Positions 36,868 to 46,011 of a stretch of 64,000 nucleotides of DNA are shown in pieces (position 1 is the stretch's first letter; every line of letters starts with the position of its first letter). The translations under genes were made by a program, and so were the position numbers. The notes below the pieces were generated by a model that was not told the DNA's origin, made no database searches, and saw only the letters and a program-made list of their open reading frames with translations. Source of the DNA: Nitrincola tibetensis (GTDB lineage Bacteria; Pseudomonadota; Gammaproteobacteria; Pseudomonadales; Balneatricaceae); NCBI RefSeq assembly GCF_003284585.1, contig NZ_QKRX01000004.1, positions 304,998 through 368,997 of the forward strand, read 5' to 3'.

Positions 36868-37281
36868 TTAGCCATCCTTTGCAAAGTCTTCAACCGCTCT
36901 TAAAACATCACTGCGCGAAATCATCCCGACCAGTTTTCCACTTTTGACAACAGGCAAACAACGACGTCCTTTTGCAATAAAAATATCTGAGACGGCAATA
37001 ATATCCGCATCATGCGGAACCGTATCAACCTGCATAGACATATAGTCAGAAATATGTCCGCCACTACCCATCTCCTCCTCATGATAGGTTTGACTTAAAA
37101 TCGCACGTAAACAATCCACTTCAGACAAAATACCTACGAGTCCTCCATCCGCATCAATCACTGGAAATGCAGAAAGCTTGTATTCCCGGAGTGCACTGAT
37201 GGCATCGAACAAATCAGTTTCGGGGCGGAAGGTCACGAGCTTAGTGGCCATATAATCTTGAGCTTTGACAGATCTTAACAT
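36868..37281 (-). CDS. CBS-domain pair protein
   Basis: 137 residues from the ATG at 37279-37281, which has GGAGGAA upstream; an in-frame TTG 15 nt earlier overlaps that site and is rejected. It has two tandem CBS domains (LSAFPVIDADGGLVGILSEVD near 35 and RRCLPVVKSGKLVGMISRSDV near 106) and nothing else. Stand-alone CBS pairs bind adenine nucleotides and modulate partners (family knowledge). It lies 28 bp before the lambda O-like gene on the same strand. Partner unknown. Confidence 0.88.
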   Translation of the reverse strand: MLRSVKAQDYMATKLVTFRPETDLFDAISALREYKLSAFPVIDADGGLVGILSEVDCLRAILSQTYHEEEMGSGGHISDYMSMQVDTVPHDADIIAVSDIFIAKGRRCLPVVKSGKLVGMISRSDVLRAVEDFAKDG

Positions 37282-37419
37282 GTCTGATTCCTCCAAACGC
37301 TAAACTTAATAGAGATTGTCACTCATCTCCATCTCACATTAAGTGTAGCGTATTTTTTATGAATGAGAGGTTCAGACACAATAAATTCGTACAACGAATT
37401 AGGTTAAGTCCTTGAAGAC

Positions 37420-38274
37420 TTAAGCAAATACAACCGTTTTATTGCCATGAACCAACACTCGATCCTCAAGATGCCACCGCAAGCCTCTTGCCAATACTGA
37501 CTTCTCTACATCACGGCCCAGTCTAACCATGTCTTCAGGATGATCCCTATGGGAAATACGCGTCACATCTTGGTCAATAATCGGCCCGGCATCCAGATCC
37601 TCTGTCACGTAATGGCAGGTTGCACCAATTAATTTAACACCTCGCTCATGTGCTTGGTGATATGGCTTAGCTCCCGCAAAGGAAGGCAAGAAGCTGTGAT
37701 GAATATTGATAATGCGATGCGGAAAGTGCTCACAAAGTGCCGGGGGCAGTATTTGCATGTAACGTGCTAACACCACAACATCCGCTTGGTATTCAGCGAT
37801 GAGCTGTTCAATTTTATCAAAATGCGGCTGCTTATCAGCTGGGTCCACGGGCACATGATGGTAGGGAATTCCATGCCACTCTACCATGCTGCGCAGCTTA
37901 TCATGATTTGAAATGACACAAGGAATTTCACAAAACAGTTCTTCACTGTGAAAACGGTACAACAAATCAGCCAAACAATGGGACTCTCTGCTGGCCATTA
38001 GCACCACTCGTTTTGGCTTAGCGGAATCCGTAATATCCCACTCCATGTTAAACGACTGAGCAATCGGTCTAAAGGCTTCTTTCAATGCGTCTAAAGAGAA
38101 AGGCAAGGTCGCTGCAGAGATTTCAACACGCATAAAAAAGTAATTGCAGCCGGGATCCGTATGCTGGTTAGCATCGGCAATTGAGCCGCCATGGCTGGAT
38201 ATAAAATTACTGACCATTGATACAATGCCCACACGATCGGGACATGACAATACAAGGCGATAACGGCGATCCAT
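37420..38274 (-). CDS. purU: Formyltetrahydrofolate deformylase
   Basis: Hydrolyses 10-formyl-THF to formate and THF, balancing one-carbon pools and feeding formate to PurT. It is 284 residues: an N-terminal ACT domain (YRLVLSCPDRVGIVSMVSNF) and a C-terminal formyl-transferase domain with NIHHSFLPSFAGAKPYHQA near 204 (catalytic His) and GATCHYVTEDLDAGPIIDQD near 227 (catalytic Asp). AGGG precedes the ATG. Monocistronic, divergent from the phosphorylase gene. Confidence 0.96.
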   Translation of the reverse strand: MDRRYRLVLSCPDRVGIVSMVSNFISSHGGSIADANQHTDPGCNYFFMRVEISAATLPFSLDALKEAFRPIAQSFNMEWDITDSAKPKRVVLMASRESHCLADLLYRFHSEELFCEIPCVISNHDKLRSMVEWHGIPYHHVPVDPADKQPHFDKIEQLIAEYQADVVVLARYMQILPPALCEHFPHRIINIHHSFLPSFAGAKPYHQAHERGVKLIGATCHYVTEDLDAGPIIDQDVTRISHRDHPEDMVRLGRDVEKSVLARGLRWHLEDRVLVHGNKTVVFA

Positions 38275-38504
38275 GATATACCCTATCTGCTAAACAAAAC
38301 GCTGATTTTAACAGGAACTCCCCCAGTCTACTAACACTTGATTCCCCTACCTGAGAAGTGTTTTCCTTTTCAATGAATGAAATAGGATTGAACATCAATC
38401 AAATATTCGCTTTACTTAGAATCAAAATCGTCTGATTTAATATGACGAAATAAAAATAGTTGGTCATGCAATCACATGATGCATACCTATAAAGGATTCT
38501 GTTT

Positions 38505-40052
38505 ATGACGCATGCCCCCGAACGCATGGCTCCCTTAGCCGCTCGCCGGTTAGGTATTGATACTCATCACGAGCCAACAATTTATCTTCGAAAAGACAGC
38601 CCCGTGTGTCGCTCTGAAGGATTTGATAGTCTACCAAGAGTTCTAGTGACCAGCTCGGGTAGCCAATCAATTGTTGCGTCTCTCAATATGATTACCTCAA
38701 ATCTACTCAATGAGAATGAGGTCGGTTTTTCAGAATCCGCGTGGAAACACCTGCAAATAGAGAGCGGAGGCCCTATCTGGTTATCACACCCAAAACCGAT
38801 TCAATCCATATCACATGTGAGAGCTAAGGTCTATGGCCATAAGCTCGACCTTCAACAGTTTGAAAGCATCATCAACGATATTGCTGAAGGCTATTACAGC
38901 GATGTTCACCTAGCCGCGTTCATTACGGCCTGCGGCGATGATCACTTAGACGATGACGAGATCACTTATTTAACACAAGCTATGGTGAACTCAGGAAGCC
39001 GACTTGATTGGCAGTTACCTATCGTTTTAGACAAACACTGTGTCGGAGGGCTACCCGGAAACCGCACCACTCCGATTGTTATCTCCATCCTCACCGCTTG
39101 TGGAGTAACCATCCCTAAAACATCGTCACGCGCGATCACCTCGCCTGCGGGGACGGCAGATACAATGGAAACCCTAACCGAGGTCAGCCTTTCGATTGAA
39201 GAGATGCGGGAGGTTGTTAAGCGAGTGGGCGGCTGCCTTGCTTGGGGAGGCTCTGTCAAACTGAGTCCCGCTGATGATGTCCTCATTCAGGTAGAACGTG
39301 CTTTGGATATTGACAGTGAAGGACAGCTCATTGCTTCGGTTTTATCTAAAAAAATTGCTGCAGGTGCAACCCATGTGTTGATTGATATCCCGGTGGGCCC
39401 GACAGCAAAAGTCCGCAGTCAAGTGGCTGCGGATAAACTGGCCAATAGCTTTAAAGCCGTTGCTGAAAAACTCAATTTAACACTCAAAATCCTATTTACA
39501 GATGGCAGCCAACCCGTGGGTAGAGGCATTGGCCCGGCGCTAGAGGCGTACGACATACTTGCCGTTTTACAAAACCAGCCCAGCGCCCCTGAAGACCTCA
39601 AACAACGTGCCGCAGATATTGCAGGTGCCATGCTGGAAATGATTCAACCCTTATCTCAAGGTGAAGGAAAGATAAAGGCCCTAGAAACCATAGAAACAGG
39701 GGCTGCATGGAATAAATTCATGGCCATTTGCAATGCACAAGGGGGAATGAAAATACCACCAGTGGCTTGTTATCGTTATGCACTGATCGCTCACGAGACT
39801 GGCGTCGTATCCGCTATTGATAATCGCCAATTGTCTAAAATTGCAAAACTAGCTGGGGCACCTGCCGATGCAGCGGCAGGAGTAGAACTCCACGCTAAAC
39901 TGGGCCAGACTGTGCAACCGAACGATCTGTTATTAACTTTACATGCAGATAGCATTGGCGAACTCAATTATGCTGTCGATTATCTGCTAAACCATCCAGA
40001 TATTATCCAATTATCGCCCCAATCAGACACCCAAAAAGAAGAAATACAATGA
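38505..40052 (+). CDS. AMP phosphorylase / type 2 thymidine phosphorylase
   Basis: 515 residues: the long form shared by archaeal AMP phosphorylase and the so-called type 2 thymidine phosphorylases. An N-terminal about 85-residue extension is followed by the phosphorylase core with KHCVGGLPGNRTTPIVI near 183 and SSRAITSPAGTADTMETL near 206, and a C-terminal alpha/beta domain. AAAGGA precedes the ATG. It overlaps the next gene, a PRPP-synthase-like protein, by 4 bp. That partner suggests phosphorolysis of a nucleotide and salvage of the ribose phosphate (inference); thymidine breakdown is the alternative. Confidence 0.87.
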   Translation: MTHAPERMAPLAARRLGIDTHHEPTIYLRKDSPVCRSEGFDSLPRVLVTSSGSQSIVASLNMITSNLLNENEVGFSESAWKHLQIESGGPIWLSHPKPIQSISHVRAKVYGHKLDLQQFESIINDIAEGYYSDVHLAAFITACGDDHLDDDEITYLTQAMVNSGSRLDWQLPIVLDKHCVGGLPGNRTTPIVISILTACGVTIPKTSSRAITSPAGTADTMETLTEVSLSIEEMREVVKRVGGCLAWGGSVKLSPADDVLIQVERALDIDSEGQLIASVLSKKIAAGATHVLIDIPVGPTAKVRSQVAADKLANSFKAVAEKLNLTLKILFTDGSQPVGRGIGPALEAYDILAVLQNQPSAPEDLKQRAADIAGAMLEMIQPLSQGEGKIKALETIETGAAWNKFMAICNAQGGMKIPPVACYRYALIAHETGVVSAIDNRQLSKIAKLAGAPADAAAGVELHAKLGQTVQPNDLLLTLHADSIGELNYAVDYLLNHPDIIQLSPQSDTQKEEIQ

Positions 40053-40936
40053 AGACACTTGTTTTTAACCTAGAATCGGATGCTGCGCTAGCCGCTCAGA
40101 TTACCCATGCTTTACAGGCAGAAGCAGGCTCCCTCGAAATGCGGCACTTTCCTGATGGAGAAAGCTATTTAAGAGTGCATGATCGCTGTATTGATCATTC
40201 CTGTATCATTTTTTGCAATCTTTTTCACCCCGACGAAAAAACTCTTAAACTCTTATTTTTAGCCGATACTCTAAAGGAGCTCGGTGCACGCCAGCTCATT
40301 CTAGTCACTCCTTATTTAGCCTATATGCGTCAAGATAAGCGCTTTCACGAAGGTGAATGTGTTAGCTCAAAACCCTTTGCCAAGCTTCTATCTCAGGCGT
40401 TTGATGGCTTAATTACAATTGATCCGCACCTGCATCGTTATCATTCACTATCTGATATATACTCAATCAACACTCAGGTTGTCCCAGCCGCGCCTCTTAT
40501 TGCTCGCTGGATCAACAAGCACATCAGTCAACCTGTCATCATTGGTCCAGATTCAGAAAGTGAGCAGTGGGTGTCTCAGGTCGCAGAAATGGCCCAAGCT
40601 CCCTTCCAAATTTTAGAAAAGGAACGTTTAGGGGATTACCAAGTCAATATTTCAACACCTGAGTTAAGTGCCTACCTTGAGCACACCCCAGTTCTTGTGG
40701 ATGATATTATTTCCAGTGGGCGCACAATACTGCGTACTCTAGAGCATCTTGAGTCGGCGAACATGAAAAGAGCAACCGCAATTGGTGTTCATGGCATCTT
40801 TGCAGGAAATGCCTATGAACTGCTTTCTAGTAAAGCGGATGTTATCACCACTGATTGCATTCCCCATATCAGCAATCGTATTGAAACGGCAAGCGCTTTA
40901 TCAAAGGCGATACGCATAATGCAACAATCACTTTAA
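40049..40936 (+). CDS. Ribose-phosphate pyrophosphokinase-like protein
   Basis: 295 residues, shorter than the housekeeping Prs of about 315. Family landmarks: RHFPDGESYLRV near 31, TPYLAYMRQDKRFHEGE near 89, TIDPHLHRYH near 126, and the PRPP loop VLVDDIISSGRTIL near 213. Sequence style is closer to the archaeal/class III enzymes. Its ATG overlaps the phosphorylase stop, so it may convert the released ribose phosphate to PRPP rather than supply bulk PRPP (inference). Confidence 0.85.
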   Translation: MKTLVFNLESDAALAAQITHALQAEAGSLEMRHFPDGESYLRVHDRCIDHSCIIFCNLFHPDEKTLKLLFLADTLKELGARQLILVTPYLAYMRQDKRFHEGECVSSKPFAKLLSQAFDGLITIDPHLHRYHSLSDIYSINTQVVPAAPLIARWINKHISQPVIIGPDSESEQWVSQVAEMAQAPFQILEKERLGDYQVNISTPELSAYLEHTPVLVDDIISSGRTILRTLEHLESANMKRATAIGVHGIFAGNAYELLSSKADVITTDCIPHISNRIETASALSKAIRIMQQSL

Positions 40937-40949
40937 AACAGGTTTTTGA

Positions 40950-41687
40950 ATGAACGACGTTATCAATTTACTTAACCAGCACCGCTCAATCCGAAAATTT
41001 ACCGAACAAAGCGTTCCAAACGAATGGATTGGAGAAATCGTTAAGGCAGGACAAGCTGCCGCAACCTCAAGTTTCATCCAAGCCTGTACAGTTATTCAAG
41101 TCAGCCAAGGGGATACGCGCGATCAACTCGCGCAATGCTCAGGCAATCAGATATATGTCGCACAGGCACCCGTATTTTTAGTTTTCTGTGCCGATATGCA
41201 CAGGCATAAAGATGCTTGTGAACTGCACCAACAACCCATGCTCAGTGGCTACACTGAACAATTTTTGACAGCCTCGCTCGACTGTGGACTCTTTGCTCAG
41301 AACTGTGCCGTCGCGGCTGAATCTCTGGGTTTAGGCGTGGTGTATATTGGCGGGCTGCGCAATCAAATTGCACGCGTTTCAGAACTATTGGAGCTCCCTG
41401 AATTAGTCTACCCTGTCTTTGGGATGTGCTTGGGCTTTCCAGATCAAAATCCTGAGGTTAAACCACGACTTCCATTGGAAATTGTCTTAAAACAGGAAAA
41501 GTATTCTGTTGATGCTGACGTTAAGCTCATGCCAGAATACGATGCCCAAGTACAGGAATACTATAGAACCCGCACGGGTGGCGGTAAAGAAATGACTTGG
41601 ACGGAGCAAATATCAGGCATGCTCGTCAAAGAATCTCGCCCACACATGTTGCCTTTTCTAAACGAAAAAGGGTTTTTACTTAAGTAG
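40950..41687 (+). CDS. nfsA: NfsA-type FMN nitroreductase / NADPH oxidoreductase
   Basis: 245 residues of the nitroreductase superfamily. LLNQHRSIRKFTEQ near 6 is the FMN-binding start, GLGVVYIGGLRNQ near 130 and PVFGMCLGFPDQ near 154 are NfsA-like, and the Arg-rich C-terminus (TRTGGGKEMTWTEQI) matches the NfsA/Frp NADPH loop region. It reduces nitro compounds or quinones with NADPH. AGG is 10 nt before the ATG. It trails the phosphorylase operon by 13 bp. Confidence 0.9.
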   Translation: MNDVINLLNQHRSIRKFTEQSVPNEWIGEIVKAGQAAATSSFIQACTVIQVSQGDTRDQLAQCSGNQIYVAQAPVFLVFCADMHRHKDACELHQQPMLSGYTEQFLTASLDCGLFAQNCAVAAESLGLGVVYIGGLRNQIARVSELLELPELVYPVFGMCLGFPDQNPEVKPRLPLEIVLKQEKYSVDADVKLMPEYDAQVQEYYRTRTGGGKEMTWTEQISGMLVKESRPHMLPFLNEKGFLLK

Positions 41688-41747
41688 TCAAGCGCTAGGA
41701 CGACAGGCTTCTTCCTTGCCGTCCTACTCTCTGAGACAACTCACAAC

Positions 41748-42197
41748 TTAAGACAAATGGATGATCCACTCTTTGATCCAGTCGAGGGCTACACCTTCAG
41801 GATCTGCTGTCTCACAGGCATCAATCAATAGAACTTCCCCTAAACGCTTTGCCTGCAATTCTTGCAGCATCTCATCAAGCATTCGACCCGCGTCGGCAAA
41901 GCTATCATATGAGCTGTCCCCTAATGCAATCACTCCGTATTTTCGATCCGGCATTAGAGGAAACTCATCTTTTAACGATTGATAAAGCGGATAAATATTA
42001 TCGGGCAGCTCTCCTTGCCCAGTCGTCGAAGTACAAATAAGCCAAACGGCTTCAGGGTCTTGCTGCAGCTCGGCCAAACTAAAGCTCGAAAAAACCTCGC
42101 TTTCGTGCCCCTGCCCTCTCAAAAATTCAGCGCACTCTTCAGCCATTGATGTACTATTGCCGTATACCGATCCTACTAAAAACACAACCTTCGCCAT
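41748..42197 (-). CDS. Flavodoxin (MioC/FldA-like)
   Basis: 149 residues from the ATG at 42195-42197, preceded by GAGGA; an upstream in-frame ATG lacks such a site. FMN phosphate loop FLVGSVYGNSTSMAEECA near 7, CTSTTGQGELPDN near 55, and ALGDSSYDSFADAGRMLDE near 85. It is a single-domain short-chain flavodoxin, an electron carrier. Partner unknown. Confidence 0.9.
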   Translation of the reverse strand: MAKVVFLVGSVYGNSTSMAEECAEFLRGQGHESEVFSSFSLAELQQDPEAVWLICTSTTGQGELPDNIYPLYQSLKDEFPLMPDRKYGVIALGDSSYDSFADAGRMLDEMLQELQAKRLGEVLLIDACETADPEGVALDWIKEWIIHLS

Positions 42198-42364
42198 ATA
42201 CTCTGTCCTCTCAACTATTCTGATAGCATCATAATAGATTCGCACACGCCATAACACATTAAAAATGCAAGGGTATTTAATTCAAAGTAATCATGAACGT
42301 AAAGACCGTCTTCTAGCTGTGTACTTCGGCCAATCTTGCAAATCACCTATCAATGCCTCAGAAT

Positions 42365-42379
42365 TGTTACTTTATAACA
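42365..42379. promoter_or_regulatory. Zur-box-like palindrome upstream of the G3E GTPase
   Basis: TGTTACTTTATAACA, 21 bp before the start, fits GTTAYNNTATAAC-type Zur sites with a TGTTA/TAACA inverted repeat. Zur repression in zinc sufficiency is typical for COG0523 genes. Confidence 0.5.
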
Positions 42380-42400
42380 CTTAAATAGCCTAGGGTAATT

Positions 42401-43447
42401 ATGCAAAGAATTACAAAAGTGCCCACTAATATCATCACTGGATTTCTCGGCAGCGGAAAAACAACAGCGATTAATCAACTCATTAAACAAAAACCTGAGG
42501 ATGAAGTTTGGGCTATTTTAGTCAACGAATTTGGACAAATCGGAATTGATTCAGCATTGATGGCCAATCAAGATAATCTTCACATTAAAGAGCTTGCCGG
42601 TGGCTGTGTCTGTTGTACGTTAGGGCCTAGTTTAACGATTACACTTGCAATGCTTTTAAGAAGAGTAAAACCCCATCGACTCATTATCGAACCAACAGGA
42701 CTCGGTCATCCGGCTGGGATCGTCGATGTGTTAACCGGTATATCATTCGAAGAAGCAATCGATCTTCGCTCCATCATTTGCGTACTCGACCCTGCCGTCC
42801 TTGAGCACCCTGGAATATTGGCCAATCCCATTTTTACCGATCAACTTAACCTTGCCGATATCGTCTTAATTAACCGATGCGATCTAAGTCCGGCCAGCCT
42901 TTGCCAAGAAGCACAACAGGCCTGCGAAAACTTATTCCCACCAAAAGAGTCTGTACTTAGGACACTTTTTGGCGTCTTTCCTTTAAGCTTACTCGACAAT
43001 CCGCGCCAGTCCTTTGAAAGCATGGAACCTTATACACGCCATGCAGGTGCAAAGAAAGAGCTGCCTCAAGTCGCGTCTAACACGCAACAGACCTCTTTGG
43101 CCTTTACACCTATGTACTCCGAACCCAAACCAATGCCCGGAAAACCGGTTCGTAAATCTCATGCGCAAGAAGGAATATTTACGCATGGCTGGGTTTTTGA
43201 TGCAAAAGACGCTTTCGAGTTTGATTCACTCAAAGCCGAATTAGACAGAATGACGCATCTCATGAGATTAAAAGCCGCGATTAAGATTGGACACACTTGG
43301 GTCAGTTATAATCGCGTCTTTCAAGATGCATCTGTACTACCCCTCGCGTGGAGAAAGGACTCACGCTTTGAAATAATCAGCGACACTGCTCTCGACCCTG
43401 ATGAGATCGAGCAACGTTTAGTCAAACATTTAGTCTCAAGCCAATAA
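42401..43447 (+). CDS. G3E-family (COG0523/CobW) GTPase, putative zinc chaperone
   Basis: 348 residues. P-loop ITGFLGSGKTTAINQL near 11, switch region LVNEFGQIGIDSAL near 39, the metal-binding CxCC in GGCVCCTLG near 67, LIIEPTGLGHPAGI near 94, and the NKCD-like base motif INRCDLS. A C-terminal CobW_C domain follows (GWVFDAKDAFEF). Such proteins deliver metal to apoenzymes using GTP. The Zur-like site upstream suggests zinc; cobalt or nickel are alternatives. Confidence 0.88.
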   Translation: MQRITKVPTNIITGFLGSGKTTAINQLIKQKPEDEVWAILVNEFGQIGIDSALMANQDNLHIKELAGGCVCCTLGPSLTITLAMLLRRVKPHRLIIEPTGLGHPAGIVDVLTGISFEEAIDLRSIICVLDPAVLEHPGILANPIFTDQLNLADIVLINRCDLSPASLCQEAQQACENLFPPKESVLRTLFGVFPLSLLDNPRQSFESMEPYTRHAGAKKELPQVASNTQQTSLAFTPMYSEPKPMPGKPVRKSHAQEGIFTHGWVFDAKDAFEFDSLKAELDRMTHLMRLKAAIKIGHTWVSYNRVFQDASVLPLAWRKDSRFEIISDTALDPDEIEQRLVKHLVSSQ

Positions 43448-43460
43448 ACCTCGGAGCCAA

Positions 43461-45509
43461 CTAGCTGATCATGGCAGGCATTTGTCGGCGAACACAATTC
43501 CTGCCCGCTGCTTTCGCCGCATAAGCAGCCACATCCGCGCGCTTATAGATGCTCGAAACCGTCTCCGATGGTTCACACTGAACAACACCAAAGCTCGCGG
43601 TTACCGGTATATACACGCCTGATATTTCAAGAGGATACTCGGATACGTGCTCACGTAAACGTTCTGCCAAATAATGAGCTTCTTCTAACGCTGTGTCAGG
43701 TAGGAGTATTCCAAACTCCTCTCCGCCTAAGCGTCCAATCGTATCCATTTCGCGTATTTCATCTTCTAAAAGCTTAACAACTTGACGTAAGACCTCATCA
43801 CCAATGGAATGCCCATATCTATCATTGATCTTCTTAAAATGATCAATATCCAAAACAATTAAACTCAGGGGTGTTCCATGGCGGCGAAAACGAGCCGTTT
43901 CATACTGTAGTTTTTCGAAGAAGATTCGTCTATTTTTAACACCCGTCAGAAAATCCATGCTCGCTAAATTCTTCAGTTCAATATACTGTCGATGACGATC
44001 TGTGATGTCTCGCGTTGAGCCATAAATCGTTGCGATAATTCCAGGAGCCGAAAAGAAAAATTTAATGGTTGACTCTACCCAAACCTGACGACCAAATTTG
44101 CACTGAATTTCAAACTCGAAGAGCTCATCGCACTCCGAACCGGTGCGACCAGCTTCGTTAATTTGTGTAATTTCCTGAATACGCTGCGCTAATTGACGGC
44201 GAGTATCTGCATTGATCAAATCAGAAATGGGCTTATTCAACACTTCATCCACTTCAAAGCCAGTTAAACGCTCAACAGATGGACTAACATAGGTCATTTT
44301 GAAATTTTCATCCATCACCCAAATGACGTCATGCATGCTATCGGTAATTAAGCGTAAGCGTGATTCTGTGTTTTTGCGTACACGAATTTCTTTTTTAAGA
44401 TTCTGGTTCAAGCGATGTTGACGGTAAATCATCACCATGAATAAACACAAAACCAATAGAGTGAGTGTAGAGACAAACTTTAACCAATCAGGAATACGTA
44501 CAGTTTCCATTTTAGGCGGTATAAAAGCTTCTAAATTAAAGGACCCTGGTAAGAGATTTAGCGAATCATATGCGTCTGCAATCATCTGCCATCTGACTGG
44601 GTTTGAGTGACCAATCCCTATCAATCCAGGTGATACTAATTCTCGGATTTGTTTTGCTTCATATAGCAAATGCTCACGGCTGCGATTAACACCGTAGGTG
44701 TTTAAAAGAAGATCTATAATCTCGTCAGGATGCTCTAATGCATACTGCCAACCTTGAATACTGGCCTCTACAAATGCCTGAACCATTTGAGGCTGCTGTA
44801 AATAGAGCGCACGACTCGTAAAAAGGGTATCGCCATAAAAATCAATACCTGAATCAATGGGCCGCAAGAATCGAACAGGGTTACCACTTTGCTGAATAAT
44901 AAAGGGCTCATCGGTGATACGCACGGCCATAGCGGCCACGTCCCCCGTAATCAGGGGCGTAATACTAGGAACATGTCTAACCAATTGAAAATCGTCTAAT
45001 CCACGCCCTTGTTGACGTAAAAAAACATCGATAGAGGAAGTTTCAGCCCCCAACATAATTCGCTGATTGGTCAGCGCCTCTAATGAGGTGAAGTTTGTGT
45101 CCCGCAATGTGATGAGCGCTAAAGCAGAATGTTGAAAGATGGGGGCCAACGCAACAATTTCATACCCAGAGGCACTATCAATGACAAGTTCAGAACCTGC
45201 AATTGCAAAGTCAACACGACGCTCAACGACGGACTCAACCGTACGCTGCTCTCCACCAGCTTCTAAGATATCAACTGTTAGGCCTGCAGCTTGATAAAAG
45301 CCTTTATGCACAGCTGCATAATACCCAGCAAACTGAAACTGATGGCTCGACTTTAGTTTTAAGCGAACACGCTCATTTGCACTTAAAGTAGCCGGAGAGA
45401 TGAAAAGCACAAAGAAAACTGTAAGCCATACAAAAGGCTTTAGATATATAGAATTAAAGCGGGAAGATAAATTGGGTTCATCCATTGAAATCAACAAGCT
45501 GGCCTCCAT
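43461..45509 (-). CDS. Diguanylate cyclase with periplasmic NMT1-like sensor and PAS domain
   Basis: 682 residues: a signal-anchor (about 25-44), an NMT1/THI5-type substrate-binding domain (about 48-280, FQFAGYYAAVHKGFYQAAGL), a membrane helix near 341-362, a PAS domain (about 388-505) and a GGDEF domain (about 515-675). The active site GRLGGEEFGILLP is intact, and RxxD (REMD) five residues before it is the inhibitory I-site. It should make c-di-GMP in response to a small periplasmic ligand, perhaps pyrimidine-like (inference). The start is unsure: a TTG at 45497 has GGAGG 5 nt upstream. Confidence 0.92.
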   Translation of the reverse strand: MEASLLISMDEPNLSSRFNSIYLKPFVWLTVFFVLFISPATLSANERVRLKLKSSHQFQFAGYYAAVHKGFYQAAGLTVDILEAGGEQRTVESVVERRVDFAIAGSELVIDSASGYEIVALAPIFQHSALALITLRDTNFTSLEALTNQRIMLGAETSSIDVFLRQQGRGLDDFQLVRHVPSITPLITGDVAAMAVRITDEPFIIQQSGNPVRFLRPIDSGIDFYGDTLFTSRALYLQQPQMVQAFVEASIQGWQYALEHPDEIIDLLLNTYGVNRSREHLLYEAKQIRELVSPGLIGIGHSNPVRWQMIADAYDSLNLLPGSFNLEAFIPPKMETVRIPDWLKFVSTLTLLVLCLFMVMIYRQHRLNQNLKKEIRVRKNTESRLRLITDSMHDVIWVMDENFKMTYVSPSVERLTGFEVDEVLNKPISDLINADTRRQLAQRIQEITQINEAGRTGSECDELFEFEIQCKFGRQVWVESTIKFFFSAPGIIATIYGSTRDITDRHRQYIELKNLASMDFLTGVKNRRIFFEKLQYETARFRRHGTPLSLIVLDIDHFKKINDRYGHSIGDEVLRQVVKLLEDEIREMDTIGRLGGEEFGILLPDTALEEAHYLAERLREHVSEYPLEISGVYIPVTASFGVVQCEPSETVSSIYKRADVAAYAAKAAGRNCVRRQMPAMIS

Positions 45510-45624
45510 GCTTATTTAACAATTGGATAATCCTATAACCCAACGTATCGCAAGTCCAGATATTTGATTGATATAGACCTGAAAACTTCTCAGGACAATC
45601 TAGGTTAAATATATAAAAAATCAT

Positions 45625-45651
45625 AAAAAAGTGGGCGCCTAGGCGCCCACT
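45625..45651 (-). terminator. Rho-independent terminator of the cold-shock gene
   Basis: On the minus strand GTGGGCGCC-TA-GGCGCCCAC followed by TTTTTT, 24 bp after the stop codon. Confidence 0.93.
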
Positions 45652-45674
45652 GTCTTCAAACTGCGCAGTGTTAT

Positions 45675-45884
45675 TTAGATAACAGTTACGTTCTCAGCCT
45701 GTGGGCCTTTCTGACCCTGAGTTACTTCGAAAGTAACCTGTTGGTTTTCTTGTAATGAACGACGACCTGTGCCGTTGATTGCACGGAAGTGTACAAATAC
45801 ATCCGGACCGTTTTCCTGCTGGATAAAACCGAATCCTTTCTCATCGTTGAACCATTTTACGGTGCCGGTAACTAGCTGTGACAT
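45675..45884 (-). CDS. Cold-shock protein (CspA family)
   Basis: 69 residues, a single OB-fold nucleic-acid chaperone. RNP1 KGFGFIQ and RNP2 VFVHF are both present, and the N-terminus [11 protein letters not shown] is canonical. It binds single-stranded RNA and DNA and prevents structure at low temperature or in other stress. AAAGAGGCT lies ahead of the ATG. It has its own strong terminator and a long leader with three hairpins; which Csp paralogue it is cannot be told. Confidence 0.96.
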   Translation of the reverse strand: MSQLVTGTVKWFNDEKGFGFIQQENGPDVFVHFRAINGTGRRSLQENQQVTFEVTQGQKGPQAENVTVI

Positions 45885-45909
45885 GTGTAGCCTCTTTCTT
45901 TTACGTAAT

Positions 45910-45983
45910 TGCCAAATATTGGCATTTTTCCAAAAGACCAGTAAATTCTGGTCCGGTTTCTGTTCTAGTAACTGCTTTGCAGT
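45910..45983 (-). promoter_or_regulatory. Cold-shock mRNA leader with three hairpins
   Basis: Three small perfect hairpins stand in series: TGCCAA/TTGGCA (45910-45924), GACCAG/CTGGTC (45936-45953) and ACTGC/GCAGT (45971-45983). Long structured leaders control csp mRNAs by temperature in E. coli. No clear promoter could be chosen here. Confidence 0.5.
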
Positions 45984-46011
45984 AACTCTGAACGCTTTTT
46001 AATTCTACAAC

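Noticed and set aside
35261..36893. Prophage remnant
   Set aside because: The lambda O/P-like genes have no integrase, repressor, structural or lysis genes near them and sit among housekeeping genes, which fits domestication better.
38275..38504. Possible gene or operator in the 230-bp gap between purU and the phosphorylase
   Set aside because: Only a short ATGCA/TGCAT palindrome and an AAAGGA ribosome site were seen; no promoter with acceptable spacing could be defended.
38505..40052. Plain deoA thymidine phosphorylase
   Set aside because: The length of 515 residues, the N-terminal extension and the GLPGN motif fit the AMP phosphorylase/type 2 group, not the about 440-residue DeoA.
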